DNA from: Clavelina lepadiformis
Lineage: Eukaryota > Chordata > Ascidiacea > Aplousobranchia > Clavelinidae
DNA: 64,000 bases
Assembly (NCBI RefSeq): GCF_947623445.1
Contig: NC_135241.1
Location: forward strand, 23,624,501-23,688,500
Direction: 5' to 3'
Shown piece by piece: positions 46,455 through 59,500 of the stretch (its first letter is position 1; each line of letters starts with the position of its first letter). The notes under the pieces were generated by a model. It had not been told where the DNA came from and ran no database searches. It saw only the letters and a list, made by a program, of their open reading frames with translations. The translations under genes were made by a program, and so were the position numbers.

Positions 46455-49400
46455 ATGAGTAGATACAGTCGACACATGGGGTAAGCATTTTGTAAAGTCA
46501 GATTTTATTAATATAGTGTACATTTTTCATTTGTTGCATATATTGAAACATGCACCCTACTTCATGCAACATAGTACCTTCATTCATACTTCATATTACT
46601 TCATACTATTCTATGTATAAGCTGGCAACTTTTTTAGCAGAGCAACATATCGTTCTTTGTCATGCGGCAATACCGCAAAGTTCTTTGATTTCTTTTTTAC
46701 ATTTAACATTTTTTGATTGGTTACTGTAAAATTTAACTTGTCTTTTGTAAATTTCAGAAGTGCTAGCTCAGACGGTTTATCAAGTCTTTCTAGGTCAAAG
46801 TATAATTATGACACAAAGCCCATCTACGGAGCAAGTGCTAATCATATCACAAGCTCACGCTATAGGTGAGTATTCAAATTTGTCACCACAAATTAATTAT
46901 TTTTGAGTTGAAAATACCACAACCACAAATTTTTACAAGTATAGCTGAATTTGTTACATCTGTAAAACTATGTTGCTTGTGAACTGGGCTAAGAAAAGCA
47001 GGTTATAGCCCTGCTTTTGCCGGCAACCTTACGTTGAATAAGGTCTCATTTTATACGTCAATATATTTTAGTTACAGCTCTGGTTTGTCTTCACCTTCTG
47101 CCATGAGAGAGATACGCACGTGAGTTGATACTTTAAGACTTCCATAAAATTCACTCACGCTTCTGTACTGTAAAAATCAAAAAAATTGGTATTTATGGGT
47201 AATGATGTACCTAATGACATAGTGACAATATAATATCTATATATAACGCAAACTTGTAGAAAAGACTTATCGAGGACAAAAAACCGACGAATAACAAGTT
47301 CAAATAAACCTTTGATTTACGTAAGTCTTTATACATAGTTTGTTGAAAATATGTGCACAGTGTGTAATATAATATACTTTTATGTTCTAGCTAATCGACC
47401 TATATAATTTATTTGCCAAATACTTTGTTTATTGATGTATATAGCCTATATACTGTACATCATTATATCTATGTCAATCAAAAAACATGTTTTTTCACTA
47501 AAGTTATATATTTTCAGGATCGTAAAAAATATTTAACGCCTTCAATGCCAAATAAAAACGAAGAAATTATTCGCCCAGCCATGAGGGCACGAGGCCAGAG
47601 TCCAGCCACAACTCGTCACGTTGCTAAATATAGCTCCTCACCTGTGGGTAGTTACAGCTCAAATTTGACATCAACATCACATAACAACTCTCACACAAAG
47701 CCACTGCTTACTTCCCAGCGGCGATCTAATAGCATCAATGACTCCAAGTTTCTTGGTGAGCACTTTTGTTAAATGTGTTTTGTTAGTGATAAGGTTTTTA
47801 AAAAGTATTGAAATTTAGTGGCCCTCAATCCAAAATTAATGGACTTTTGAGTAAATCTGTTTTTGTACTATATGATATTTATACAGGTAGCTAAATTGAA
47901 CGGAAGACTATGGTTTAAATGTGATTAAATTAATAATGGTTTTCTAAAATATATAGATTTTTGTTTTAATTATTGACTGCTGCTATTGACTGATAACTGT
48001 TTTGTACATACATTGAGAAGGTTACGACAAACCAAAATGCACATATGAAAGTAAAACTTTGTATACATCTAGTTTCAAAAATACTCATAAATTTGTTATC
48101 GCTGTTAGATAAGAATGGATAATTTTTATAAGTTTACCCTCCGTAGGCAACGATCTTAAAGTTTTATTTTTACAGATGGTAGCAGTAGATACAGTGCCCT
48201 CTCTCCTTCGTCTGCAAGAAATACAAAGGAAGAAATTTCAGGTAGATTTTTCTACTTTACCATAACTTTAGCAGATGACTACCAAGTTGTATTTTAGGTT
48301 GACTAAAATCTTTGCCATTGTATCAGGTTGAAGATGTTATGTTAATATTTTAAGGAAAAATTATGAACCAAATAAAATTCCCTCTTTGTCCACCATGCTA
48401 ACTTGCATTGACCTAAGTTGTTGTGATTATGATATTAGAAGCTAAAATTTTTCTCTACATATTGTTGGCATTTTTCAAAATTTTTCTGTAGTTGACAATG
48501 CTCCATACAGCAAACCATACTCACCGTCATTTGCTGTGAAGCGCACACCAAGCCCAAAACAAAATATTCTCAATGGACGCTCTGGCTATTCTTTGTCAAA
48601 GAACCAAGTAAGCAAAGTTATTCATCTTTATATTTGGCTTAGCTGGGACGTAGACATATATTTGGGTTAGTTTCGTCTTTGCTTGTGCTATGACATCTGT
48701 TAGCGTATCTGGCAAACTTTTTTGTCTAGCTAATTTTAGCAAAGCAGAAACCACTACTCCACTAAACTACTACAGTTACACTCAAGCTAATCTCATGACT
48801 GAGGTCTGTTGTAAATTGCATAAACTGCTCATTGTTATGTAACAGAAGCTTTCTTGCACTTGCAAAATATGGTTAGTTTATGGCCATAATTGTGTGACCC
48901 TGTCCTATTGGACAGTGGTTGAAGTGTTTTAAGTATGATGAGACCTTGTTATGCTATGTGTGGGAAATGAACGGCGAAAAGTATGCCAAAAAGTACGGCA
49001 GTACATCGGCGTCAGTCTATGCATGTAATCCCAAAAACCGGCACTGTTTAAAGAGGAAGGTTTGTACTATTGTACCTTGCGGTGTTTTAAGTAGTGCACC
49101 TGGGCAATTGGTCAAGCAATTAGACTGTCTGATAATTTGACCCCACAGATATTTTATTTGTAGCTATTGCATATTTAGGTGGAATTTATTTTATGTGCAC
49201 CAGGATTAAAACCATATTGTTTTCACTTTCACTGAAAAGTAAACAGTAAACTAAATTTTCAAGTAAATGAGTTTAAAAAATTTTTGGCATGTTAGCTTTA
49301 TGGTTCTGCTTGCATTTGTCATGCTGCATTTGCTTATCCATATCAGGTGTTAGTATCGCTAAATTTTCAGCTTGTCATGTTTTATTTATAATCCATTTTA

Positions 49401-52400
49401 GGAAATGTTAACAGGCCTACTATCATATTTCAAATGTTTTTTTAAATATCATAGCCAAATTTTCCATACATTTCGGCTAGTTTTCATTGATTTGTATTAC
49501 TTGCACATACTTCAAAAAGTTAACATATGTTTCAAAACCACTAAGCATGGTTTTGAGAGAAAAGCAAATTTTTTTATTGACGTAAATTTCCTACTTTTGT
49601 TTGCAAAAGATTTATGAATATTCAGTTTTTCCCTTTTTTTCTCTTTTTCTAAATGTTTTTACAAACGTTTTTGTTACTATGGTCATGTTTTTCCCCAAAA
49701 TTTTTTATACCAGTAGTTTTTGTTGTTTCTGCCGTATCACTATCGGTATGATATAGTTTATATTTTTTACAATCTTCCATTATAAAATCTACATTTCTTC
49801 ATTTTATCCAACTTTGCAACTTACTGTATAACGGTCAAGGATGACAGCTGATGGTACTATTCATATTGTGATACTACCGGTAGTAACAGTAGTACCAGTA
49901 CCGGTAGTACCAGTAAAATGTTAACAGGCCTACTATCATATTTCAAATGTTTTTTTAACACCATAGCCAAATTTTCCATACATTTCGGCTAAAGTTTTCA
50001 TTGATTTGTATTACTTGCACATACTTCAAAAAGTTAAAATATGTTTCAAAACCATGCGGAAAAGCAAATTTTTCTATTGACGTAAATTTCCTACTTTCGT
50101 TTGCAAAAGATTTATGAATATTTAAATTTTCCCTTTTTTTCTCTTTTTCTAAATGTTATTAGTTATTACAAACGTTTTTGTTCTTATGGTCATGTTTTCC
50201 CCCAAAATTGTTTATACCTGTAGTTTTTTGTTGTTTATGGCATATCACTATCGGTATGATATAGTTTATATTTTTTACAATCCTCCATTATAAAATCTAC
50301 ATTTCTTCATTTTATCCAACTCAGTAACTTACTGTATAACGGTCAAGGATGACAGCTGATGGTACTATTCATATTGTGATACTACCGGTAGTAACGCAGA
50401 TATGCATAGCCAAGACGCAAGAGTCCATAGACATTACCTACATAGTTCATTTCAATGTTGGTCGGTCATGCTCCTTGAAATCTCGTTCGATGTGTAAAAG
50501 GAAAACTAATTAGGGAAATGGATTAATCCATGTCTGGTATAATGTGCAACTGGTATTTTTGCTTTCTGCGTGGCACCTAATCATTGACCTTATTGATCGT
50601 TGTTTGCTGTTTTACCGCTGGCGTTTTGTTGAAAAAGGAATAAATAATTAATTAATTTTGGTGTTAAGGTGTTGATTTAATGCTATTATGTGGGCCTGCT
50701 ATAGGCTACCTTAAAATATATGTAAATACAAAAAATGCAAAAGAGAGCAGTGTTTTCAGTGATTTCGTTTTATTATACAACATTGGCAAAGAAATGCCGA
50801 TAAAGTGAAATATATTGCATATAAGTATTTGTTTAGTTGCTTATGATTTCGAGATTGTCACTCGTCTGCCGTAGTTTAGTTCAACTGCTGTAGGACTGGA
50901 AAGAAATTTCACGATGTAGAATCTAACGTGCACAACTGTAATTATTTCTTCTACTACTATATTATTGATATTAAAAAGTTAGTATCATTTTTCCTCAGGC
51001 ACACCAGCGGAATGATTTAACTGGGACTGTTGGTTTGAAAAACATTGGAAATACGGTAATTTGTTTGCTTTCTTTTCAGTTATCAAAATACCATAAGAAC
51101 AATGTGAAAAACTTAAACATAAGCAATATATCACTGACATACAACCAGCCGGTATATTAATGAACAAGTTAAAGCTGGGTGACTGCTTTTACCGTGCTGT
51201 TATAACTTTCCAGTGTTTCATGAACTGCATCCTGCAATGTTTGTCTCATACAAAAGATTTGCGAGATTTTTGTCTTAAGTCCAAGTTTTCCAACGAGATA
51301 AACAGCAAATCACCAATGAAAGGAAAACTCATTAAAGGTTTGCAAGTAGCTTTGTATGGATGCTGCATATCAATTTACCGATAATAATTAATCCAATTAC
51401 GACTTTAAGAGATGTGATAGAATTGGATTTCTTGTTTACTAACATTCACCATGTAACTAGCAGCAACAGCACAGTAGTGAGTATAGTTACTTATTAATAA
51501 ACCAGCTCAAAGGTAATCATTAATTAGTAAGCATCAATCAATGTTTTAAATGTCAGCTTTTGCCGAGGTCATTCAACAGCTGTGGGAAAATTCATCATCG
51601 CTGTTATCTGTCACTCCGTCCAATTTCAAATCTCAGATTCAAAAGTTTTCCCCTCGTTTCATGGGTTATGAGTGAGTTGATACTATTTTATTTCATTTTA
51701 GCTCATATTGATCTCATTCATTAGCCAGCTAAGCTGCGAAGTTGTCCAATACTCGTACAATGTATGCGATGCAATTCATGCAGTTATTTTGCCATTAAAT
51801 TGTATGTCGTAAATTTTTGTCATTAATTATATCGGAAATAATGTGTTCAGGTTTGCCGATGTTAGTATTCCCATTTCTTGCAATAGATTGCTATTTGACA
51901 AGTTTATTCTGTTGTGGTTTCGTATCATTCGATCACTAATGATCACATTTTTGTCAACTAGTGGAATGTTACCAAACAAAAACTTTTGTCATCAAAAATG
52001 GCATCTTTTTTCAAATAGATCTATGAGGTCACAATGTAAATTAATATCCTTTATCTCGTCCTTACTCATAGCTCTCCAACAAAACCAGGATTTCGCAATC
52101 AGTTGTTCTTTCCTTTTTCAGGCAACAAGATAGTCAGGAGTTTTTAAGATTTCTATTGGAAGGCCTCCATGAAGATATAAACAAAATCGAAAAGAAATCC
52201 TCTGAACCTCTGCCGGACCTCCCACATGCAAGGTAGCAGAGTTTACTTTACGTAAAATGTTGTCGTTTGGTCGATAATATTTTGTCCAGATGAGATTATG
52301 CATTGTTAGTTGAGTCTTAACCACTTGTACCTTGCATTTAAAATAACTGGTGAATATTGTTTCTATTGTACAATCAACGAGTGGTTAGTTGCAAAAAGCA

Positions 52401-54163
52401 CTCTTGATAATTATGGTTTGCAAACCATGTCGTTAACTAATTCCGACAACGTAGAGATGAGTATTAATGTGTGATTCCCACAGCCCACAAGAAAAAGCTC
52501 GTGCAACTTGGAAGTGGTACGCTAAGAAGGACAAGAGTTTCATCTTTGACTTGTTTGTTGGTCAGTTAGAGTCATCGCTAACTTGCCTCGAATGTGGGCA
52601 TGTTTCGTTGACCTATGACCCCTTTTGGGACCTCTCTCTGCCCATTTCAAAGGTTGGAATTTGCTCGTAATGCGTTTTGTGAACACTCGGAACGTTTTAG
52701 ATTTTATGAAAATATTGCAGATGTAATTTCTTTATTTGCAAATATCAGTGTGGTATATTCAGTTATTTCGTGCCGAGTCTTTTCGATCACTTTTACCAAT
52801 TATTTCCCTTAATTGTGTTCTTTGTTCTTTGTTTCTTTGCAATTATGCAAATTCTACATTGAAAAATTTTCCAGCAAATGACATACGGCTCTGAGACAAA
52901 CATCAACGATTGTTTTCAGAGCTTCACAAAAGAAGAATCGCTTGACAGGGATGAAAAACCGGTATTTCATAGTTCTGCTTCGATTGCAAATACTTTCTTG
53001 ATAAAGTCTATACTACTTTGATGACGTTGTACTTATTACTTTGTTGCCATTGGAGTCTTCATCAATATTTTTATCATTGCCTTTGTTGAATTACTTTAAA
53101 AGGCACGAAACTATTTTTGTTTTGACTATCAGACTTGCGAGAAGTGCAAAGTAAGACGTGTAATGAAGAAGAAATTGCTGATTCATCGCTTTCCGAAGAT
53201 TCTCGTTTTACGTATCCTTTGTTTTCAAAGCGTATCTTTCATCTTAAATAGTTTTCAAAATGTGTTAAATTAGCATCGGCGTAATAGCTCGGCTTCGGGC
53301 AAAATTATTTTCAACCGTCCAATTTTAATTGTTGGAAATTGTGCTATATTTACTTGTCAACCACTCTACCATTAACATTAGTTCATAATTATATTAGTCA
53401 CGGTTTATTTTGGTTGATACTAGCCATTGTGTTTGATTGAGTAAATTCTATTTGTCTGGCTTTAACCAATTTTAAATGTCAACAGCTCTAAACACCAGAA
53501 TATTTTTCTTTAACGTATTTCTTCCCAAAAGACTTAAAACGTTTCAATGAAGGTTCAAGATACCGCCAGAAACTCACCAATCTTGTCAAATTTCCGCTAA
53601 AGAGTTTGAAACTCTCAAAGTATGCATCACCTACTTGTGAAGGTGAAACCAAACTTTGCAGTTATCATACGTTGTGTAGATTGCTAGAGATCGTTAATAT
53701 GTTGCAGCGTAGTGTTGGTGATGCACAGTGTGCTGTACATGCGTCATATGTTTTGCTTAGATCCAAGGTCCACCGAGTATGACTTGTACGCCGTCTCCAA
53801 TCACTGTGGTTCTTGCTACGGGGGACACTACACCGCTTACTGCAGTCACAACGGTGAATGGCACGAATTTAACGACTCCAGGTATTGTTAAGTCATAGCT
53901 GTCACGCATTACGCCAGTCTTGTTTATTTTTATGAAACTGTCATCATTTGAAACAAATTTGACGATCGGGGTTGATTTAGTTTTTTCCATTTCCTGTACG
54001 TTTCAATATTTAATCTTGTTGAAGTACCAGTGCAAGAAACTAATACAATCGCCATTTGTTTTTGACTTGTTGCAGAGTTACAAAGACAAGCGAAAGCTCT
54101 ATTTGCAGCAAGGAGGCTTACGTGCTGTTTTATATCCAGAAAAGCAAATGCGCAAGGCTGTAA
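46455..54163 (+). CDS. ubiquitin-specific protease, USP2-type
   Basis: Seventeen exons: 46455-46480, 46758-46865, 47072-47119, 47260-47320, 47518-47755, 48176-48241, 48492-48607, 50999-51055, 51214-51337, 51557-51671, 52122-52232, 52484-52652, 52875-52961, 53133-53211, 53532-53642, 53761-53881, 54076-54163; 574 residues (human USP2 605). The first 220 or so residues are Ser/Arg/Tyr-rich and disordered; the USP catalytic domain fills the rest. Catalytic Cys241 (GNTCFMN), His528 (GGHYTAY) and Asn543 (FNDS) are present. Two zinc-binding pairs, Cys391/Cys394 and Cys444/Cys447, and the [16 protein letters not shown] and FPKILVLHLKRF blocks are kept. C-19-type peptidase removing ubiquitin. USP2 and USP21 are the nearest vertebrate relatives; I cannot separate them. 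The donor after exon 15 is at 53643, not 53620, because only that phase joins exon 16. Confidence 0.93.
49403..50395. repeat. tandem duplication of about 480 bp in USP2-type intron 7
   Basis: Copy 1 (about 49403-49887) and copy 2 (49916-50395) both start AAATGTTAACAGGCCTACTA and end ACTACCGGTAGTAAC. They differ by scattered substitutions and small indels. No open frame is shared and no transposon ends are visible. A segmental duplication inside the intron. Confidence 0.88.
49888..49915. repeat. GTAGTACC microsatellite at duplication junction
   Basis: Short run of AGTAGTACC and ACCGGTAGTACC units joins the two 480-bp copies. It probably served as, or grew from, the recombination junction. Confidence 0.7.
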
Positions 54164-54613
54164 ATTTTTTACTTATGTTCTTGTACCTCTGTTTATGTAT
54201 TCTTGTCTATGCACATCGCCTAGCATGCAAATTCGCTTACGTACTGAAGAATTTGAACAAGCATTTCTGTACTTGTGCTCTTGTTTGCAAATCTGTTGTA
54301 TCTCATTTCTCATGAAGCTAACTAAATTTTTTTAGGATGATTGAATACGTAATAATAGCTTTATTATCATTGCTTTTTTGCACGCACGCATGGAACTACA
54401 TCACGTCCTTTGCGCTATTTATCGTTTCTGCTTTCCACCAGTGTTATTGACGAAAGCTTGTGGTAGGAACTGAATCATTTTGTAATGGTGCAACCTCTGT
54501 GATGGTATTACGACGCGTGTTTCCTTGTCCACCCATATTGTACTTTTTGAAGTAAGGAAGGTGTTTTGCTGTTCTATGTACAAAGAACCAGTTTGTGTGA
54601 TTTTTTTACTTTT

Positions 54614-54682
54614 AGAAAATTTAAGATTTGAAAGATTTTTATTGGTATTTTATGGTGCATTTTGATATCGCCGCATGGAACG
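54614..54682 (+). other. GANAB: candidate first exon of GANAB
   Basis: A U-rich acceptor-like TTTTTTTACTTTTAG ends at 54615. Downstream lies GCCGCATGG, a strong start context, at 54675. Reading ATG GAA CG to a donor GTTAGC (54683) gives phase 2, and joining to the exon at 56516 yields [19 protein letters not shown], a good signal peptide. The donor is weak and a short upstream ATG overlaps, so this exon is a proposal. If right, GANAB starts 512 bases after the USP2-type stop codon. Confidence 0.4.
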
Positions 54683-54841
54683 GTTAGCTTACTCACTTTT
54701 ACCTAAATAGACGAGTAAAAAGCACGTTTTTCACAAGTTTGCTGCTGTGACATTACTTACTTCGCAGAAGTATTTCGCAAAACAGTTTCTCTGCACTTAC
54801 AACAGTTTGTTACAGTGTCTTAGAGAATGTAAGAGAGGGAT

Positions 54842-55010
54842 TGACATAATGCCCTCCCATTCCAGCTAAGAGCTGAAGCTATCTGACAGGTGTTCGAACC
54901 TTGGCGGCCACGGTTTGCTTTGATGTCATTTGCAGTTATGCGCGCCAGCCTACATCGAATAAGCTGCACTCCATTAGCACTGGAAAATAAGCAGAAATAA
55001 AGAAAGACAA
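54842..55010 (+). mobile_element. possible tRNA-derived SINE
   Basis: GGTGTTCGAACCTTGG fits an RNA polymerase III B box, preceded by AGAGCTGAAGCTATCTGACA, a tRNA-like arm. An A-rich end with AAATAAGCAGAAATAAAGAA follows about 110 bases on. The A box is not clear and no target duplication was found, so this is tentative. Confidence 0.3.
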
Positions 55011-56089
55011 AAATCTATTTAACCGGAACATTAGTAACGTAACGTCATCACGCAGTTTTAAACGTGCTATGAGCTCACCGAGTGTGGTTGGCAAAAAATG
55101 TCAATATGTTTTCGAAATCATAGCAAAATAAATTGCAAACGCTTAGAAATATGAGCTGTAGTACTTGGTTGCTTTACCCTGTTGTTTTTTTTAAAATACT
55201 TTTCTTTAAGCTATTTTTACGGAATAAACAGTGTTAATGCGTAAGTTTCAATGTTCATGAAAGAAAACGAATCAGGATGGACCATGAAATTGCGGGTATC
55301 ATGAATTAAAAATATAACAGCAATATTGTGGTTTTGGATTGTAATTTACACGTGTCCTTGCTCAGTTAGGCACTGGGCTTTGGCATTGGTGTAGAAGTTT
55401 CTCATTTTATGGTTTTGAATCATTTTTTAACGGCTACTGTAGATAGAATTATGTAATACTCGATATTCATGAAATTTCGAGAATAGTTAGATGCCATTGT
55501 TTATTGCTATGAAAACGTTTCTTTGTCCTTTTCCTTTTAAACTAATCAGCAGTATTTAAAATAAGATGTCTATGTAAATGGGTAAATTTTTAAGGTTTGG
55601 GAAAATGTGTCCGGAAGTCATTGCATGGCCTGAATTTGTTTTCTTTAAAGAGGTTTTCAGTTGTTGTAAAATGTAAATGGTTTATAGAGGATTACTGGAT
55701 TAAGCAAGTTAAAGAATTTGGATTTTTCCACTTAAATGCACGATTTTAATTGCCATATTGCACTTGAAAAGAAATCATGAAGCAGAACTACACTCAATAT
55801 TGCCATAAAAGGTACCGGTACTAATTGATGGTTTCAACTATTGAATTAGGGCACTTACAACACAAGTTTAAGATATTGATAATGAATAACGAACAAAAAA
55901 TTGAAGCTTTAGATCACGTCCAAAATCTATAGCGAAACGTGTGACACCCGATCGATCCTGATATGAAAGTGTAAAAGTGAGAGTTCTTAAAATTCAACCA
56001 GCCACTGTGGAAAGTGTTGTATCAGGACGCACAATATTCATCGAATCTCTTATCTTCACGTCGATTTGTTATAAATGAACAAAGATTAA

Positions 56090-56400
56090 TTGGTTGTTTC
56101 TCAATTTAAAAAACATGAAGAATTAAGGCTTCAGTGCACATCATCAGACCAAAATGCAATTTTGCCAATACGTTTTCTCATCGAAAACTGCCATACTTCT
56201 GAGTTGGGCATACAGGCTGAGAAGTAACTGTAAAAAATGTTGGTTGTTTGAGCGCCAATTTATAATAGATGGCTAAAGAATTAAGGGGTTAGTGCGCACC
56301 ATTGTGCCAAAATTTAAATATTTTCAGGCAAGGTTTTTTATTAAACATTGCCATATTTTCTAGTCTGGGCACCATATTGAAACAGATCCTGCATAATCGC
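56090..56400. repeat. degenerate tandem repeat, period about 150 bp
   Basis: Two units start at TTGGTTGTTT (56090 and 56240). They share AAGAATTAAGG, a TTAGTGCGCAC/TTCAGTGCACA block, CCAAAAT, and a TTGCCATA..TTCT..T.TGGGCA block. Clearly diverged. Lies in the putative first intron of GANAB. No coding potential. Confidence 0.6.
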
Positions 56401-56515
56401 GTAGCTTAGAAGATGATAAACTGACTTATTATGTATTCAATACACAAATTTTACCTTACTTGAGAAGCATATTTATCTTTATAGTTTTTAAACAACTTTT
56501 TCGATTTATTTTTAG

Positions 56516-59500
56516 GATCTTTGTTTTCATTCTTGTTCTAATGATGTCTGGAATCTTGATACAAGATACAGACTCTGTGGATTCAACTAACTTCAAAAAA
56601 TGTTCTCAAAGTTCATTTTGTCAGTAAGTTACTGTTTATGTCACAAGCATTCATTGTTGTTGGTGTAGTCTGGCTGTCAGACTCAAAATGCCTCCAGCGT
56701 AGGTAAATTACAGTGAAATGACCAAACTAGAGTTTCAACATTATTTCTGCAGACGACAGAGAAGTTACAAGCCAGAAACTTCTCCCTATGCTGCCAACTT
56801 TGATTCGCTGAGGACACCGAAAGAAGGCCAAGTCTCGATAGATATTCTTAACACTAAAAACAACCAACCATTTGTGCTTGACTTTTATGCACTAGAAGAC
56901 GGGATGTTTAACGTTAAAATCAATGAAGCGAATCCACTTCATCCTCGTTACATTGTGCCCGACACTATTCTTGATGTGAACTCGCAAAAGTGGGTTTGCT
57001 AATGTTTATGTTATGTTTATGTATATAAAATGCTTGGGTAACTCAAAGTGTTAGAAAACCAGACACACAGTTATATTAAAATATTGGTTTTTTCAATGTT
57101 GCATTTCATTATCAGAGACCTCATTTGATCTATATTAAGTTGTGTATTTGCTTTCATATGTTGCTTTATGCAGGTTTGTGGTGAGTACAGACAGTGCCAA
57201 GCAAATTGTGAACCTGCAACTTGCTGAAAACCCCAACATCAAAATAACATTAACTTGTTCGCCTTTACGTCTCGATGTTTTTGATGATGATGAACCTGTT
57301 TTCAGCCTGAACTCGCGACATCTTCTGAACATAGAACATCTTCGTCAAAAGCCTGTTCAAAAACCGTGAGTTTAAAAAAGTATTGTACTTATACTGGTGA
57401 AGGTGATGGGTTATTTAAAGACATTTTCTTGCTTCTGGTTCAGTCATAACTCATACGTTGTCTAGTTGCTTTATGAAATTAGTTCTGTAATAACCCTGCT
57501 AAGTGCTAACCAAACAACTCATTTTTGCCTAAATTAATTTTGTGATATGTGGCTGCAAATTAATTGTGGCATATCATACTCGTGTTCAAATGTCCCTTAA
57601 AATTTGCATGTTGCATGTTGCGATAGCCCAGAGCATTCCACAAGGAAAAAGGAACAGCAACAAGGGGTGACTGGAGCGTTGAAATCAGTATACTGCTCAA
57701 TCTTTTCATGGTACTACCAATATTTAGGCAGATTGTTTTTTTCTGTTGGGAGAATGATTTGCTCCTTGTTTGTGAACGATTTCGATGTGTAAGTGACGTA
57801 ATGCTGGTGAATATTTGGCAACACTGACGGGGTTGGTTTAACTCGAGGAATGCATGTGAATGTTTAGCTTTGGTAGGGGTTTGGAATGTATTGTATCAAA
57901 CAGAAATCCAAGTGTTACGCACAAGTTTTAGACATTTTTGTTGTTCCTCTGAGTTCTTGTCAGCAAAGCAAAATCCTTTATTTTGCATGAAGAAGTTAAC
58001 AAAAAACGTCAAAGCTCTTGATTGTTTGATGAAACATAAAAACAGTGGAATGGTTGCGAGAATTTCTAGTTGTTTGGTTTGAGCAAAAATCACGTTTTTT
58101 TCGTTCACCATTAAAGTTAAAAACATAGTTGCCGTGCTCGTCAGGTACTTTAATAATGTAAAATGAACAAAGTTGACATATTCAAATTGGCATAGGTACA
58201 AAAATCAGTTATCTGCACAATTTAGAATATTTTTCGATTTGGCCCATCCCTAATTGGGTCCTTTCTCACCTTTCTGCACCGTAATATAACTTCAGTAACA
58301 CAAAATCTTTATTACCCCTAAGTAATTTAATGTTTTTTTTTACTTTAAGCTTCGAAAACTTCCACTGTATAGATATTTGTACTTTTTAGTAGTTAAAAAG
58401 TTGCAATTGAATATGCAAATATTCAAGTAAACAATGTAGGCCTTTGGGATAAAGTTGCAGTATTATATGTTGTCGATAAAGCGACACAGAAACTTGAAAG
58501 AACTTAACACTTCACTAATTATCTGAGCTCCTCATTGTCACCTTGAGACTGTTGCTTTGTTGTCATTGATTTATATTTCCTTCCTGTTTAAAGTTGGAAG
58601 CACTTAAGAGTGAAACATATGTTGGAACTCACTGCAAAATTATATTTAGTCTTATGTGATTTTAACAAGACGGTTGTATGGCCAAATGTTTCATAACGTG
58701 AACATCAACAAGTTAAGAAATGGTACAAACTGTAAAAGTACTGTACTGTACACACTTAGAGGTTTTTCGTTTAGAATTGCATGCATGTTGATTAAGCAAC
58801 TCATCTAGAAGTAGTAGTTTGATCTTTGACAGTAACATTTTTTATTTTTATACATATTTGTGCCCTAATTTTGCTTTATTAAGACATATATGGTGCACTA
58901 AAGTCCATTCATATTTTATAGTCACCTTATTAGCACCGAAATGCAGTCATAGCAATGTCAATGTTATGCAGCTTCATGTTAATTTATTAAAGATTTATTT
59001 CATTGTTTGGTTGGTGGATATCTTTACAGTTCAGTAGCAAACGTCTTTCATTGTTTGTTGTAATTATTTCGAAATATATATGAGGTTTAAACTTTTATCT
59101 CTGATCGCCATTTGCTCAATGAGTAACCTCAAGAATCTTCAGCTCGGTTGGTTTATAAAAATCTTTTGCACCCTGGTATACTTATAAAATATGTGATTTC
59201 TATGTAGCAAAGAACCGGATTCTCCTCCCCCACCACCGGAGGTAAATGAAGAAGGGAAATCCCCTGAAAACGAGGTAAACGTGATGCATCAATTTCTTTG
59301 TTTTGAACATGAAAGTATCGAACTTATCACAGTTTATGAGCTGATGATATCTGTTTAAATTGAATGAAGGAAATTTATCTTAATTATTTTTACTATATAT
59401 GGTCATAGACTGTTGTTTGCTTATTCCTGGATTGAATCGATTGCATTATTATCAAGAAATCATTTTACAGGAGTCAGAAGAGCAGGCTGATGCACACGAA

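Noticed and set aside
53532-53619. Short form of USP2-type exon 15 ending at GTATGC
   Set aside because: It gives phase 2, which puts a stop codon into exon 16; the donor at 53643 gives the right phase and the conserved [10 protein letters not shown] segment.
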